Notes: a model not told the origin generated them from the letters alone. A stretch of 64,000 nucleotides of DNA from Paenibacillus periandrae (GCF_022458865.1 NZ_JAJNMU010000007.1:310001-374000); one strand, 5' to 3'. Counted from the first letter of the stretch, positions 8,499 through 17,741 are shown. Numbers and translations: made by a program.

Positions 8499-10037
8499 AT
8501 GCAGAAAATACCAGTCACACGTGATGGAAAACGAGGCTCCGATATTTTAATCGTCCAATCTGATGAGGTGGTCAAGCTGGAGCAAATCAAGGACAAGGAA
8601 TTCGTTGTTCATACGGCTACCGATAAATATTATTGGACAGCTTCGCTTGAAGCTTTTGAAGAAGCTATGTATGAAGAAGGCTTCCGGCTTATCGACCAAA
8701 TGAATGTGGTCAATATGAACCATGTTACTGAATATGATATCAAAAAAGCGATTGTATATTTGAAGCCCGAAAATGAGACTTTTTCCAAAACTGCATCTGC
8801 CGCATGGATTCATAAAGATCACATTATCAATGTGCAGAGCATGATCGGTGAGTTGAAAAAGCTCGACAAAAGCAGCAACCCGGATGAATTCCAGGATGAT
8901 ATATTTGAAACCATCCTCGCGCAGGAGGAGGACAACCGTTTTGCCCGCTCCTATGCGATGATACAGGCCATCTATGAGCGAAAAAAAGCAGAGAAGCAAT
9001 TGGAGCAAAGCGAGCTTCGATACAAATCTTTATTTCAGAATAACCCCGATCCTATCTGTTCTTTTGATAGCCATGGGCATTGTACCAGCGCAAATCCTGC
9101 TATCTTCTCCATAACCGGCTATTCCGAAAGCGAGCTGTTAAACAAATCGATTCATCATCTGATTATTCCTGAGCATCTGGAGCGTTGGCATAAGCAATTT
9201 ACCGGAACGATGAGCGGAGAGACCCACCAATATGAAATCAGCTTTTTACATAAAAATGGTGGAATTGTCGAATTGAGCATACTGAACGTCCCCATAGTAG
9301 TCAATGGTCAAATGAGCGGGGTGTACATGATCGGCAAAGATATCAGTGAGCGCAAGCGTGCTGAGGAAATGCTGATCCGCTCCGAAAAACTGTCGATTGT
9401 TGGTCAGCTTGCCGCTGGAGTTGCACATGAAATCCGCAATCCGTTAACCTCATTAAAAGGCTTCGTTCAATTGATGAAGTCTAAAATATCAGGATACGAA
9501 TCGTATTTCGAGATTATGCAGGACGAGCTGGAGCGAATCAACTTTATCGTCAGTGAGTTTCTTGTCATTGCGAAGCCACAGTCGGTTGTTTATCAGCCGA
9601 GGGATTTGAGGGTTATTTTGCAAAATACGATTGTTCTCGTCGGTTCACAGGCAGCACTTCACAATGTTGAGCTGATCACGGAAGCCTCCCCTAACCTGGC
9701 ATTAATCAATTGTGATGAAAATCAGATCAAACAAGTATTTATTAACGTTCTGAATAACTCCATCGAATCCATGAACGAAGGCGGCCTGATCCTGATTGAG
9801 CTGCAAATGAAAGAAGCGAATCAAATTATGATCCGCTTTACGGACCAAGGCTGCGGCATTCCGGAGGAGCGAATCCCAAGGCTCGGGGAACCGTTCTATA
9901 CGACGAAAGAAAGAGGTACAGGCCTTGGTCTGATGGTCACCTTCAAAATCATTGAAAATCATGGTGGCAAACTGCGAATTACTAGCGAGATCGGCGAAGG
10001 CACCACAGTTGAAATCACGATGCCTTCCATGTCATAA
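8499..10037 (+). CDS. Histidine kinase with N-terminal LytTR-like domain and PAS sensor (KinA/KinE-like)
   Basis: 513 residues, no membrane segment. Residues 10-95 look like a LytTR fold (DEVVKLEQIKDKEFVVHT...FRLIDQMNVVNMNHV), normally a DNA-binding domain. A short coiled coil leads to a PAS domain (about 160-275, ending ISERKRAEEML). The HisKA box VAHEIRNPLTSLKGF has the phospho-acceptor at His310, and the ATPase part shows N box, DQGCGIPEE and GTGLGL. The kinase core resembles Bacillus sporulation kinases that feed Spo0F. I chose the ATG at 8499 because AGGTGA precedes it at good distance; a GTG at 8469 is the longer alternative. No partner regulator is adjacent. The LytTR assignment rests on pattern only. 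Confidence 0.82.
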   Translation: MQKIPVTRDGKRGSDILIVQSDEVVKLEQIKDKEFVVHTATDKYYWTASLEAFEEAMYEEGFRLIDQMNVVNMNHVTEYDIKKAIVYLKPENETFSKTASAAWIHKDHIINVQSMIGELKKLDKSSNPDEFQDDIFETILAQEEDNRFARSYAMIQAIYERKKAEKQLEQSELRYKSLFQNNPDPICSFDSHGHCTSANPAIFSITGYSESELLNKSIHHLIIPEHLERWHKQFTGTMSGETHQYEISFLHKNGGIVELSILNVPIVVNGQMSGVYMIGKDISERKRAEEMLIRSEKLSIVGQLAAGVAHEIRNPLTSLKGFVQLMKSKISGYESYFEIMQDELERINFIVSEFLVIAKPQSVVYQPRDLRVILQNTIVLVGSQAALHNVELITEASPNLALINCDENQIKQVFINVLNNSIESMNEGGLILIELQMKEANQIMIRFTDQGCGIPEERIPRLGEPFYTTKERGTGLGLMVTFKIIENHGGKLRITSEIGEGTTVEITMPSMS

Positions 10038-10044
10038 ATATCGA

Positions 10045-10446
10045 TTAATACACATTGCCCGGGTAAGGCGGATAATAAGGCTGCTGCGTCGGATATGGGT
10101 ACGGGTAAGGATATGCCTGATATGGATATGGATATGGATATGGATACGGTACCGGGTAATAGGATGGGTAAGGATATGCCTGCGTCAGTGCAAGCGGCAG
10201 CAGCAGCGCGGTGTCAAAGCCACCATGAAAGCCATTGTCATGGAATTCATGACCATGAAAGCCAACACCGCCATGAATTCCGCCTACACCGTGTCCACCT
10301 CCATGTCCGCCTCCATGTCCCCCATGTCCTCCATGACCGTCTCCATGAAAGCCACCACCTGCGGGCTCACGTGAAATAGATATCGGCTGATTTTCGTTTT
10401 GAAGCTGCAGCAGGTCCTGCTCCTGTGTTCTATATGGTTTAGTCAT
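10045..10446 (-). CDS. Gly/His-rich and Pro/Tyr-repeat small protein (coat-like, function unknown)
   Basis: 133 residues with three zones: a polar N-terminus (1-27), a Gly/His tract (about 29-77, built of GGH and GFHG units), and a C-terminal tract of YPYP repeats (about 90-133). There is no signal peptide; LLLPLA is the only hydrophobic patch. It is preceded by AGGGAGA six bases before ATG, and codon usage follows real reading of the minus strand, whereas the opposing-strand frames give Met/Asp/Ser repeats without ribosome sites. Tyr/His/Gly/Pro-rich proteins of this kind occur in spore coats and surface layers of Bacillales; that role is inference. His-rich tracts could also bind metal. Confidence 0.7.
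   Translation of the reverse strand: MTKPYRTQEQDLLQLQNENQPISISREPAGGGFHGDGHGGHGGHGGGHGGGHGVGGIHGGVGFHGHEFHDNGFHGGFDTALLLPLALTQAYPYPSYYPVPYPYPYPYPYQAYPYPYPYPTQQPYYPPYPGNVY
10120..10148 (+). repeat. Hexanucleotide microsatellite (ATGGAT)n
   Basis: About four and a half tandem copies of a 6-bp unit, with degenerate copies on both sides, encode the Tyr-Pro repeats of the minus-strand gene. Copy-number change would add or remove YP dipeptides without a frameshift. Confidence 0.8.
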
Positions 10447-10587
10447 CTTAACTCTCCCTTATCCACCTGGAATGGTGATTCTCACTGTACATCATATGTA
10501 CATTCGCCTACTTGGTGAGATTGTGCAGGGAAAATGGGCGCTGTATTTCCTTGCACGGAACACTTCATAATGGAGCACTTCATATAT

Positions 10588-10640
10588 AAAATCAAATAAC
10601 CAGCTCCCCGCGTCCTCTTGGGAACAGCGACGGGGCTGGT
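10588..10640 (-). terminator. Terminator after prkA
   Basis: On the minus strand ACCAGCCCCGTCGC pairs with GCGGGGAGCTGGT around a 15-base loop and is followed by TATTTGATTTT. The hairpin begins about 25 bases past the prkA stop. Confidence 0.75.
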
Positions 10641-10664
10641 TTAAGGTTGGATATGAAAAATCTG

Positions 10665-12560
10665 TTATCGATTTAACAAGCTGCCCACATAACGCAGCAG
10701 CTCATTGGCTGACGAAGCGGTATACCCATGCTCTTCAACCAGTCTGCTGATTACCTCGTTAATTCGTTTCAGCTGCGTTTCATCCGGTGTTTTGGTTGAA
10801 GTCGTAATTTTCACAATATCCTTCAGGTCGGTGAACAGCTTCTTCTCAATCGCTTCGCGAAGCCGCTCATGACTGCTGTAATCAAAGCGGTGACCTTTAC
10901 GGGAATAAGAAGACATACGGATCAGAATCTCTTCGCGGAACGCTTTTTTGGCATTCTCGGAAATACCGATTTGTTCTTCGATTGAGCGCATCAGCCTTTC
11001 GTCCGGGTCCATCTCCTCGCCTGTCATCGGGTCCTTCACTTTCCCCCAATTGCAATACGATTCAATATTATCGAGGTAATTATTGAACAAGGTTTTGGCA
11101 GATTCCTCGAACGAATACACGAAGGCCTTTTGAACTTCTTTTTTGGCCAAGTCGTCATATTCCTTGCGGGCTACCGAAATGAAATTCAAATAGCGTTCCC
11201 GTTCTTCCTTCGTAATCGAGGGATGCTGATCCAACCCGTCCTTCAGTGCACGGAGCACATCAAGCGCATTAATGAATTGCAGGCCCTGACGAATCAAAGC
11301 ACTTGAAATTCGATTGATGACATAACGCGGATCAATGCCTGACATTCCTTCCTCCAAATACTCGTTTTGCATCTCCTTAAGGTCAGCTTCCTTGTAGCCC
11401 TCGACCTCCTCACCGTCATACATCCGCATTTTCTTCACTAAATCCATACCTTGCTTTTTGGATTCCTTAAGCCGGGTCAGTATGGAAAAGATCGCCGCTG
11501 CGCGCAAAGAATGAGGGGCAATATGAATATGGGCCATATCGCTTTGCCCGATCAGCTTTTCATAAATTTTCACTTCATCTGTTACCTTCAAGTTGTATGG
11601 AATCGGCATGACGATCATCCGCGACTGCAGAGCTTCATTCTTTTTGTTGGCAATAAACGATTTGTACTCCGATTCATTCGTATGGGCAATAATCAGCTCA
11701 TCCGCGGAGATCAGGGCAAAGCGTCCTGCCTTGAAATTCCCCTCCTGTGTCAGTGACAACAAATTCCATAAAAACTTCTCGTCGCACTTCAGCATCTCCT
11801 GGAACTCCATAATACCGCGATTTGCCTTGTTCAGCTCTCCATCGAATCGATAGGCTCGCGGGTCGGATTCAGAGCCGTACTCCGTTATGGTTGAAAAGTC
11901 GATGCTGCCCGTCAAATCAGCAATATCCTGCGACTTGGGATCCGATGGGCTGAAGGTGCCAATTCCTGTCCGATTTTCCTCGGAAATGAATACCCGCTCG
12001 ACCATCACATCCTCGATCCGGCCTTGATATTCTGTACGCAGCCTCATTTGGCATGACGGACAGAGACTGCCCTCGATCTTCACTCCGAGCTCCTGCTCCA
12101 CATCAAAGCGCAGCGGCTGCGGAATCAAATGCAGCGGCTCTTCATGCATCGGGCAGCCTTTAATGGCATAGACGGCTCCCTCTTCAGTTCGTGAGAATTG
12201 CTCCAGCCCCCGCTTGAGCAGCGTTACAATGGTGGACTTGCCTCCGCTCACCGGACCCATCAACAGCAGAATACGCTTCCTGACATCCAGACGCCTTGCT
12301 GCGGAATGGAAATATTCTTCCACAAGCTTTTCTATCGCATGGTCAAGGCCAAAAATGTCCTGATCAAAAAAGCGGTACCGCCGTTTATTCGTCTCGTCCC
12401 CGATACCCTGGGCAGCCAGCATGCGATATACCCGGCTATGGGCGGTCATTGCGAGGTAAGGCCTTTGACGAACCATCTCAATATATTCGGCAAACGTTCC
12501 CGTCCATGCCAATCGGTCGATTTCCGTGCGATGGTCCGAAATTTTTTTGAATATGTCCAT
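10665..12560 (-). CDS. prkA: PrkA, sporulation-associated AAA+ serine protein kinase/protease
   Basis: 631 residues, the same length as Bacillus subtilis PrkA. The N-terminal AAA-type ATPase domain has the Walker A loop GPVSGGKST (residues 102-110), followed by a Cys/His-containing stretch (CPMHEEP, LCPSCQMR) and a C-terminal kinase-like region. In B. subtilis PrkA is made in the mother cell and promotes sporulation through SigK-linked regulation; both kinase and ATP-dependent protease activity have been proposed. TAGGAGG lies seven bases before the ATG. Two hairpin repeats of the leader family described at 12578-12665 sit directly upstream of that ribosome site. In many Bacillales prkA is followed by yhbH; it is not here. 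Confidence 0.95.
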   Translation of the reverse strand: MDIFKKISDHRTEIDRLAWTGTFAEYIEMVRQRPYLAMTAHSRVYRMLAAQGIGDETNKRRYRFFDQDIFGLDHAIEKLVEEYFHSAARRLDVRKRILLLMGPVSGGKSTIVTLLKRGLEQFSRTEEGAVYAIKGCPMHEEPLHLIPQPLRFDVEQELGVKIEGSLCPSCQMRLRTEYQGRIEDVMVERVFISEENRTGIGTFSPSDPKSQDIADLTGSIDFSTITEYGSESDPRAYRFDGELNKANRGIMEFQEMLKCDEKFLWNLLSLTQEGNFKAGRFALISADELIIAHTNESEYKSFIANKKNEALQSRMIVMPIPYNLKVTDEVKIYEKLIGQSDMAHIHIAPHSLRAAAIFSILTRLKESKKQGMDLVKKMRMYDGEEVEGYKEADLKEMQNEYLEEGMSGIDPRYVINRISSALIRQGLQFINALDVLRALKDGLDQHPSITKEERERYLNFISVARKEYDDLAKKEVQKAFVYSFEESAKTLFNNYLDNIESYCNWGKVKDPMTGEEMDPDERLMRSIEEQIGISENAKKAFREEILIRMSSYSRKGHRFDYSSHERLREAIEKKLFTDLKDIVKITTSTKTPDETQLKRINEVISRLVEEHGYTASSANELLRYVGSLLNR

Positions 12561-12577
12561 GGGTTAACCTCCTAAGA

Positions 12578-12665
12578 GTTTTCCGAAGGAAAACTGACTT
12601 CGTAAGTATGTGCCGTTCGTGAGCATGTGCCAAGTTTTCCGAAGGAAAACTGACTTCGCAAGCAT
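12578..12665 (-). repeat. Leader hairpin-repeat array upstream of prkA (two full copies, one partial)
   Basis: In prkA sense, each full unit is an ACTTACGAAGTCA-like arm followed by a perfect hairpin GTTTTCC-TTC-GGAAAAC. Full copies occupy 12578-12609 and 12634-12665. A fragment with the arm but no hairpin (12617-12628) lies between. The promoter-proximal end of the prkA ribosome site starts four bases after the last hairpin (AAAACTCTTAGGAGG). Related arrays precede the kinase at 24162 and thrS. Confidence 0.85.
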
Positions 12666-12900
12666 AAACCGTTTTTTTTGACAAGAGAGATGACTTCTTA
12701 CATTCGGGACGTCGCTTATGCGGTACCATTAAAATTGAAGTGTAATAGATAAGTATGCAATGAAGGAGGATTAGTTGACCTAAAATTTTAGACAAAAATT
12801 TCAATAATGAAAAAGCAGCCTATGAGATTTCAACGATCCGATCTATGCTATAATAATTGTAATTTGGGTAAATAACCCTGTACAAAGGAGAACGACAACC

Positions 12901-13776
12901 GTGCCGATCAAAACCGAGACCGAGCTCTATGCACCGGTTAAATCCTTCTTCGAGCAGCAAGGCTATTCAGTTAGAGGTGAAGTTCGCCATTGTGATCTCG
13001 TCGCTATCCGTGGTGAAGAACAGCCCGTTATTGTGGAATTAAAAAGATATTTTTCGATCCCGCTGCTGCTGCAGGGCATTGATCGGCTTCGTCTAAGCCA
13101 CTGTGTTTATGTCGCTTTTGAGCTTCCGAATAAAGGGCGAGCTCCTCATGGAGCCAGCTGGCCGGAGCTTCGCAAGCTGTGCCAGATGCTTGGAATTGGC
13201 ATGATAACCGTGCAGTTTTTCAAACGAAAGCAGCCTGCTGTTCATATTGAATGTCATCCCTCCAAGGCTCCTGAAGACATGCCAACAGCTTCGATTCCTT
13301 TTACAACAGCTGATTCTTCTTCGTCTTCTGCGCCCAATAGTGTGGCTGACTCTGAACATGAGCTATCGCCTGCTATCGCTCTGCCTCCAGAACCGCTGTA
13401 TACACCAGCCAAGCTGCCACGTCTCAATAAACGAGCGGCAGAGGGCATTGTGAAGGAATTCAAAGAGCGCCGGGCAGACTACAATGTAGGCGGCAGCAGC
13501 AAGCAGAAGCTCATGACTTCATACCGTGAGAAGGCACTCCATCTGGCACAATTGCTTCATCACCACGGCACCTTGAGTCCCCTGCGCTTGCGTCAACTAA
13601 CAGGTAATTCCAAAACTGCCGGATTATTACAAAAAAACTATTATCGATGGTTTCAGCGAGTCGAAAGAGGTGTTTATCGTCTGAGCCCGCTCGGTGAAGA
13701 AGCACTTGTCACTTATGGACACGTGGTGGCTGAGCTTCCGCCATTGCCATTACAATCAAGCACATCAGGCAACTAG
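12901..13776 (+). CDS. DUF2161 protein: PD-(D/E)XK nuclease-like domain plus winged-helix-like tail
   Basis: 291 residues from a GTG preceded by AAAGGAGAAC. Residues 1-115 show the PD-(D/E)XK pattern: an Asp in HCDLVAI, then Glu-x-Lys in VIVELKRYF, the usual metal-binding core of restriction-type nucleases. A Ser/Pro-rich linker (about 118-175) leads to a basic C-terminal part (about 180-285) that reads like a winged helix (LLHHHGTLSPLRLRQLTG...GVYRLSPLGEEAL). No methyltransferase or other restriction gene is adjacent, so a restriction role is not suggested; repair or DNA binding is possible. A TATAAT near 12849 may be its -10. Function unknown. Confidence 0.75.
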   Translation: MPIKTETELYAPVKSFFEQQGYSVRGEVRHCDLVAIRGEEQPVIVELKRYFSIPLLLQGIDRLRLSHCVYVAFELPNKGRAPHGASWPELRKLCQMLGIGMITVQFFKRKQPAVHIECHPSKAPEDMPTASIPFTTADSSSSSAPNSVADSEHELSPAIALPPEPLYTPAKLPRLNKRAAEGIVKEFKERRADYNVGGSSKQKLMTSYREKALHLAQLLHHHGTLSPLRLRQLTGNSKTAGLLQKNYYRWFQRVERGVYRLSPLGEEALVTYGHVVAELPPLPLQSSTSGN

Positions 13777-13848
13777 CTACAGGTATAAAAGCGTACACAA
13801 GCCATATGCATAGTAGTAGATTTTCCTGGAGGGAGTTGTCCATGGGCT

Positions 13849-14871
13849 ATGAAGAGCGCTTTCATTTCTTATAAATGGTATGCCTTACTATTATGCTTTC
13901 TAATGCTGTTGCTCAGTTTATCTTGGTCGCGGCTCATCGCGCCATCCGTACGTTCCGCTGAATCCGATATACCGCTGCGACTGCAAACGCCTTTTGACAA
14001 CCAAATGTCTGAACCCTTGAAGCCCTCCGCTTATATGTCTATGTTCCCTGATGCTCCAACACTACCTTTAGAGGCTGCCCATATATTCGACAACTCCAAG
14101 GTCTCACCTGCTGAAAGTAATTCGCAGATTCTAGAGCCCTCGGCTTCCGCTGGCCAAACAGCTGTTGCTCAAGCAGAAACCCATCTGCAGCCCCAGCAAA
14201 TACCCGTTTTAAACTATCACAGCATTACCATTGATCCTGGGAATCGCGCTGTCATTACACCTGCTAAATTCGAGGAGCAAATGCTCTATTTATCCAAAAA
14301 TGGCTATCATACGCTTACGCTGCAGCAATTTATCGACTACATGGATGGAACAATATCCACACTTCCGAAGAAGCCTGTTCTGCTGACCTTCGATGACGGG
14401 TACGCGGATAATTATGAGCATGCTCTGCCTTTGTTAAAGAAATTGAACTTTCACGCTACACTCTTTGTATCCCCGGGTACAACAGAGGATGGCTATTTCC
14501 TCAATTGGGATCAAATTAAGGAAATGCACGAAGCAGGCTGGGATATACAGCCTCATGGCATGACGCACCCTCACCTGCCCAAGCTGTCTGCTAAAAGCCA
14601 AGCGTATGAAATCAGCGAAGCCAAACGTCAAATTGATGAGCAATTGAAGATCAATACCACTGTATTTTGTTATCCCTTTGGTGAAAAAAATGAGACCACG
14701 CTGAAGCTGCTGCAAGAGCATGGCTTCCGGTATGCTTTCACCATTGAGCAAGGCTTGACCACTCGCGGCCAGAACCGACTGCTGTTAAAGCGCTTGTTTG
14801 TGAACGGCGAGGAATCTATCGAGCCCTGGATAGTCCGACTTGAGCATGGAGCCGTCAAGGTCAAATCATGA
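13849..14871 (+). CDS. Polysaccharide deacetylase (NodB family), membrane-anchored
   Basis: 340 residues. Residues 8-30 form a signal anchor; a Ser/Pro-rich spacer follows (35-110). The NodB domain carries VLLTFDDGYADNY (motif 1, metal Asp), HGMTHPHLP (metal His pair) and FCYPFGEKN. Such enzymes remove acetyl groups from peptidoglycan or poly-N-acetylglucosamine outside the cell. The GGAGGG ribosome site (13828-13833) is 15 bases from this ATG but 8 bases from an out-of-frame ATG at 13842 that opens a 10-codon reading frame overlapping the start, so translation may be coupled or limited by that short frame. Downstream is the germination cluster, 91 bp away, probably a separate unit. Confidence 0.87.
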   Translation: MKSAFISYKWYALLLCFLMLLLSLSWSRLIAPSVRSAESDIPLRLQTPFDNQMSEPLKPSAYMSMFPDAPTLPLEAAHIFDNSKVSPAESNSQILEPSASAGQTAVAQAETHLQPQQIPVLNYHSITIDPGNRAVITPAKFEEQMLYLSKNGYHTLTLQQFIDYMDGTISTLPKKPVLLTFDDGYADNYEHALPLLKKLNFHATLFVSPGTTEDGYFLNWDQIKEMHEAGWDIQPHGMTHPHLPKLSAKSQAYEISEAKRQIDEQLKINTTVFCYPFGEKNETTLKLLQEHGFRYAFTIEQGLTTRGQNRLLLKRLFVNGEESIEPWIVRLEHGAVKVKS

Positions 14872-14962
14872 ATAGCTTACTATCTGGATAGTAATAGTAA
14901 TAGAAATGGGCTATGCAGGAGATAATAACCTCCATATCATTCATGAATAGGATAAGAGTCCC

Positions 14963-16507
14963 ATGAGCCCAATACGCCCAAACAAAAATCCTGTATTTGA
15001 ATTCACGCCTCAATCCAGTACGCCGTTATCGGCTATACTGAAGGCGAATACCGAGCACCTGCAAACGATTTATGTCGACTGCCCGGATTTGGTCGTTCAT
15101 CCATTCTCATTTGGCAGCCAAATTGATGCCGCTTTGTTTTATATCGAGGGTTTGACGGATGCGATAGCGCTGGACCGACAAGTACTGACTTCCCTTATGA
15201 AAGAGCATAAGCTGGAGGACGGTCAGCTTTTATCCGCGCTGAAGGAGATTCTGCCGGTCTCTCAATCTGAAAACGTGACTACCTTTGAAGAGGTCGTAGC
15301 CTGTATTTCAAAAGGTATGCCCGTCATTCTTTTAGATGGAGAGAACTTTGGGTTAGCTTTTGGTTTAAGCAAATGGGAGAAACGGAACATTGAAGAGCCG
15401 ATGTCAGAATCCGTTATCCGCGGCCCCCGGGAAGGCTTTACCGAAACCTTGAGCACCAATATGTCCTTGCTGCGCCGCAAGCTGCGCAGTCCTTCGTTCA
15501 AGCTGAGAACGATTCAGATCGGGCGCTACACCCAGACTCAGGTTGCTATCGCCTATATCGATACCTTGGCAGACGAAGTCTTGTTACAAGAAATGACGGA
15601 GCGGCTGGAACGCATTGATATCGATGGAATTTTGGAAAGCGGATATATAGAGGAATTGATCCGTGACTCCAGAAAATCTCCATTTCCACAGGTTCAATCC
15701 ACCGAACGCCCCGATGTCGTGACAGCCGGTCTGCTGGAAGGTCGTGTTGCCGTGCTGGTGGATGGGACTCCAATTACATTAGTAGCTCCAACTACCCTTT
15801 ATTCCCTGCTGCAGTCACCTGAAGATTACTATCAAAGCTATTGGCTCGGTTCTTTCATTCGTTGGACGCGGTATTTATTTCTCGTATTTGCCTTGTTAGG
15901 CCCTTCCATGTACGTGGCTGTACTAACCTATCATCAAGAAATGCTTCCTACCACGCTGCTGTTGAGCATTTCCAAATCCCGCGAGAATATTCCATTCCCA
16001 GCTCTGGTTGAAGCTATGTTAATGGAAATTACGTTTGAGGGCTTACGCGAGGCTGGCGTTCGCTTACCTAAGCAGGTTGGTGCGGCCGTGAGCATTGTAG
16101 GCGCACTTGTTATTGGACAAGCCGCAACTTCCGCAGGTCTGGTGTCGGCCCCGATGGTCATGGTCGTTGCCTTGACCGGAATCGCTTCCTTTATGATTCC
16201 CCATTTCACTTTTGGCATTGCGATCCGGCTGCTGCGCTTTCCGATTATGCTGCTGGCAGGTATGCTCGGCTTGTTGGGCCTGATGCTGGGAGTCATCGTG
16301 CTTGTGATTCACCTTAGCTCGCTTCGTTCATTTGGGGTACCTTATCTGTCTGCAATGGCTCCCATGAAAAAAGGTGAATGGAAGGATGTACTTATCCGTG
16401 CTCCCTTATGGAGCTTGAATACCAGACCTGATTTGACAGGCAGGACTGACCGTATTCGGCAATCAGCCAACAACAAGCCAGGATCTGACAAAGGCGGGGC
16501 ATCGTAG
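14963..16507 (+). CDS. Spore germination receptor subunit A (GerAA/GerKA family)
   Basis: 514 residues, usual length for the family. A hydrophilic N-terminal half (about 1-280) of GerA type (phrases such as VRGPREGF, TNMSLLRRKLRS, LVDGTP) is followed by several membrane helices (about 300-460) with SKSRENIPFPALVEA and LPKQVGAAVSIVGALVIG. GerA-type proteins sit in the spore inner membrane and form germinant-gated assemblies with B and C subunits. First gene of an A-C-small-B cluster; its stop and the start of the C gene are two bases apart. The ribosome site is weak (GGATAAG). The germinant cannot be predicted. Confidence 0.93.
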   Translation: MSPIRPNKNPVFEFTPQSSTPLSAILKANTEHLQTIYVDCPDLVVHPFSFGSQIDAALFYIEGLTDAIALDRQVLTSLMKEHKLEDGQLLSALKEILPVSQSENVTTFEEVVACISKGMPVILLDGENFGLAFGLSKWEKRNIEEPMSESVIRGPREGFTETLSTNMSLLRRKLRSPSFKLRTIQIGRYTQTQVAIAYIDTLADEVLLQEMTERLERIDIDGILESGYIEELIRDSRKSPFPQVQSTERPDVVTAGLLEGRVAVLVDGTPITLVAPTTLYSLLQSPEDYYQSYWLGSFIRWTRYLFLVFALLGPSMYVAVLTYHQEMLPTTLLLSISKSRENIPFPALVEAMLMEITFEGLREAGVRLPKQVGAAVSIVGALVIGQAATSAGLVSAPMVMVVALTGIASFMIPHFTFGIAIRLLRFPIMLLAGMLGLLGLMLGVIVLVIHLSSLRSFGVPYLSAMAPMKKGEWKDVLIRAPLWSLNTRPDLTGRTDRIRQSANNKPGSDKGGAS

Positions 16508-16508
16508 C

Positions 16509-17741
16509 ATGAGCAACAAACCTGATGCCACTAACCGTAATCGGATTATTCGACTCCTCCTGAGGCTGACGATTTATATTTTTATATGGATTCTCACTAC
16601 TGGCTGTTGGGACCGAAAAGAAGTTAATGATCTGGCATTTGTCATGGGAGCCGCTATCGATCAAAAAGGCGAAGGGCTGCTGGAGCTGTCCGTTCAGGTA
16701 TTCATACCAAAAGCAGAAGGCGGGGGGAGTGCTTCCCTGGGAGGAACCTCACCCAAAGGAGGTCAAGAGCAAACGATGGTCAGATCCGCAGAAGGCGTAT
16801 CCGTTGCTGATGCAATGTCACATCTTCAGGAAAAACTGCCTCGGCAAGTATTTTGGGGACATAATGAGGTGTACATTTTTGGACAAGCTCGGGCACAGCA
16901 GGGAATTCGCGAAGATGTCGATTACATGCTGCGATCACCGGAGCCACGGGAACGGGCTAACGTATTTGTTAGTAAGGGCATGGGTAAGGATACTTTGCGA
17001 CTAATACCACCTCTGGAGCGAAATTCGTCAGAGGTACTGCGGGAAATATCCAAATTTCATACCGGCCTGCAGGTAACCATCAAAGAATTGGCAGAAATGC
17101 TGACGGGAGATGCCAATGCCGCAGCGCTTCCCTATATCGTCATACTGCCTCCCGAACCGGATAAGCAACCTAACCAAACTATTGCTTATATTCAGGGAAG
17201 TGCTATTCTCAAGGATGGAAAAATGGTCGGAAAATTAGACAGCCTGGCAGCACGCGGTATTTTATGGTTAAAAGACGAGCTCAAAACCTCCGTCATTACC
17301 GTAGCTCCAAGTCATTCCAAAGGCTCTGTGTCTTTGCGTATGATCCGCAGCAATACCCAGCTGCATCCAAGCATTGTGAATGGTGTTTGGCATATGGACG
17401 TTCATATCGAGACCGAGGAAGATGTACAGCAGAATACGACCGGAATCAGCTTGATGGAGCCGGAGTGGGTCAAAACAATTGAGATCAGTGTAGATAAATT
17501 GATTGAAAATCGGGTAAAAAGAGCTTTGCAGCCCGCACAGGAGCGATTCCACAGCGATATTTTCGGATTTGCCGATGCCTTTCACAGAAAGTACCCTAAA
17601 GACTGGAGCAAAGCGAAAGCGAATTGGAGTGATACGTTCTCCAAGATGGAGGTCAGGATCATTTCCCGTTCTCATATTGTCAGACCCGGAATCTCTAATC
17701 CCGATGCAACCTCACCGGAAAAAGGAGTGGATTCCCAATAA
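16509..17741 (+). CDS. Spore germination lipoprotein subunit C (GerAC/GerKC family)
   Basis: 410 residues. A signal segment (about 14-32) ends in a lipobox LTTGC, so Cys would be lipidated, followed by the family hallmark WDRKEVNDLAFVMGAAID. The rest matches GerC domains (PREGERANVFVSKG-like, and a C-terminal region with FHRKYPKDW). It anchors to the outer face of the spore inner membrane and works with the A and B subunits. AAGGCGGGG precedes the ATG, and only one base separates it from the A gene stop, so the two are co-translated. Confidence 0.93.
   Translation: MSNKPDATNRNRIIRLLLRLTIYIFIWILTTGCWDRKEVNDLAFVMGAAIDQKGEGLLELSVQVFIPKAEGGGSASLGGTSPKGGQEQTMVRSAEGVSVADAMSHLQEKLPRQVFWGHNEVYIFGQARAQQGIREDVDYMLRSPEPRERANVFVSKGMGKDTLRLIPPLERNSSEVLREISKFHTGLQVTIKELAEMLTGDANAAALPYIVILPPEPDKQPNQTIAYIQGSAILKDGKMVGKLDSLAARGILWLKDELKTSVITVAPSHSKGSVSLRMIRSNTQLHPSIVNGVWHMDVHIETEEDVQQNTTGISLMEPEWVKTIEISVDKLIENRVKRALQPAQERFHSDIFGFADAFHRKYPKDWSKAKANWSDTFSKMEVRIISRSHIVRPGISNPDATSPEKGVDSQ

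Noticed and set aside
9952..10379. Two plus-strand frames rich in Met, Asp, Ser and Ile over the Gly/His gene
   Set aside because: They are shadows of the microsatellite and His/Gly codons; the minus-strand gene has the ribosome site.
12478..12804. 108-codon minus-strand frame over the prkA leader
   Set aside because: Overlaps the 5' end of prkA and reads the hairpin repeats; no start signal.
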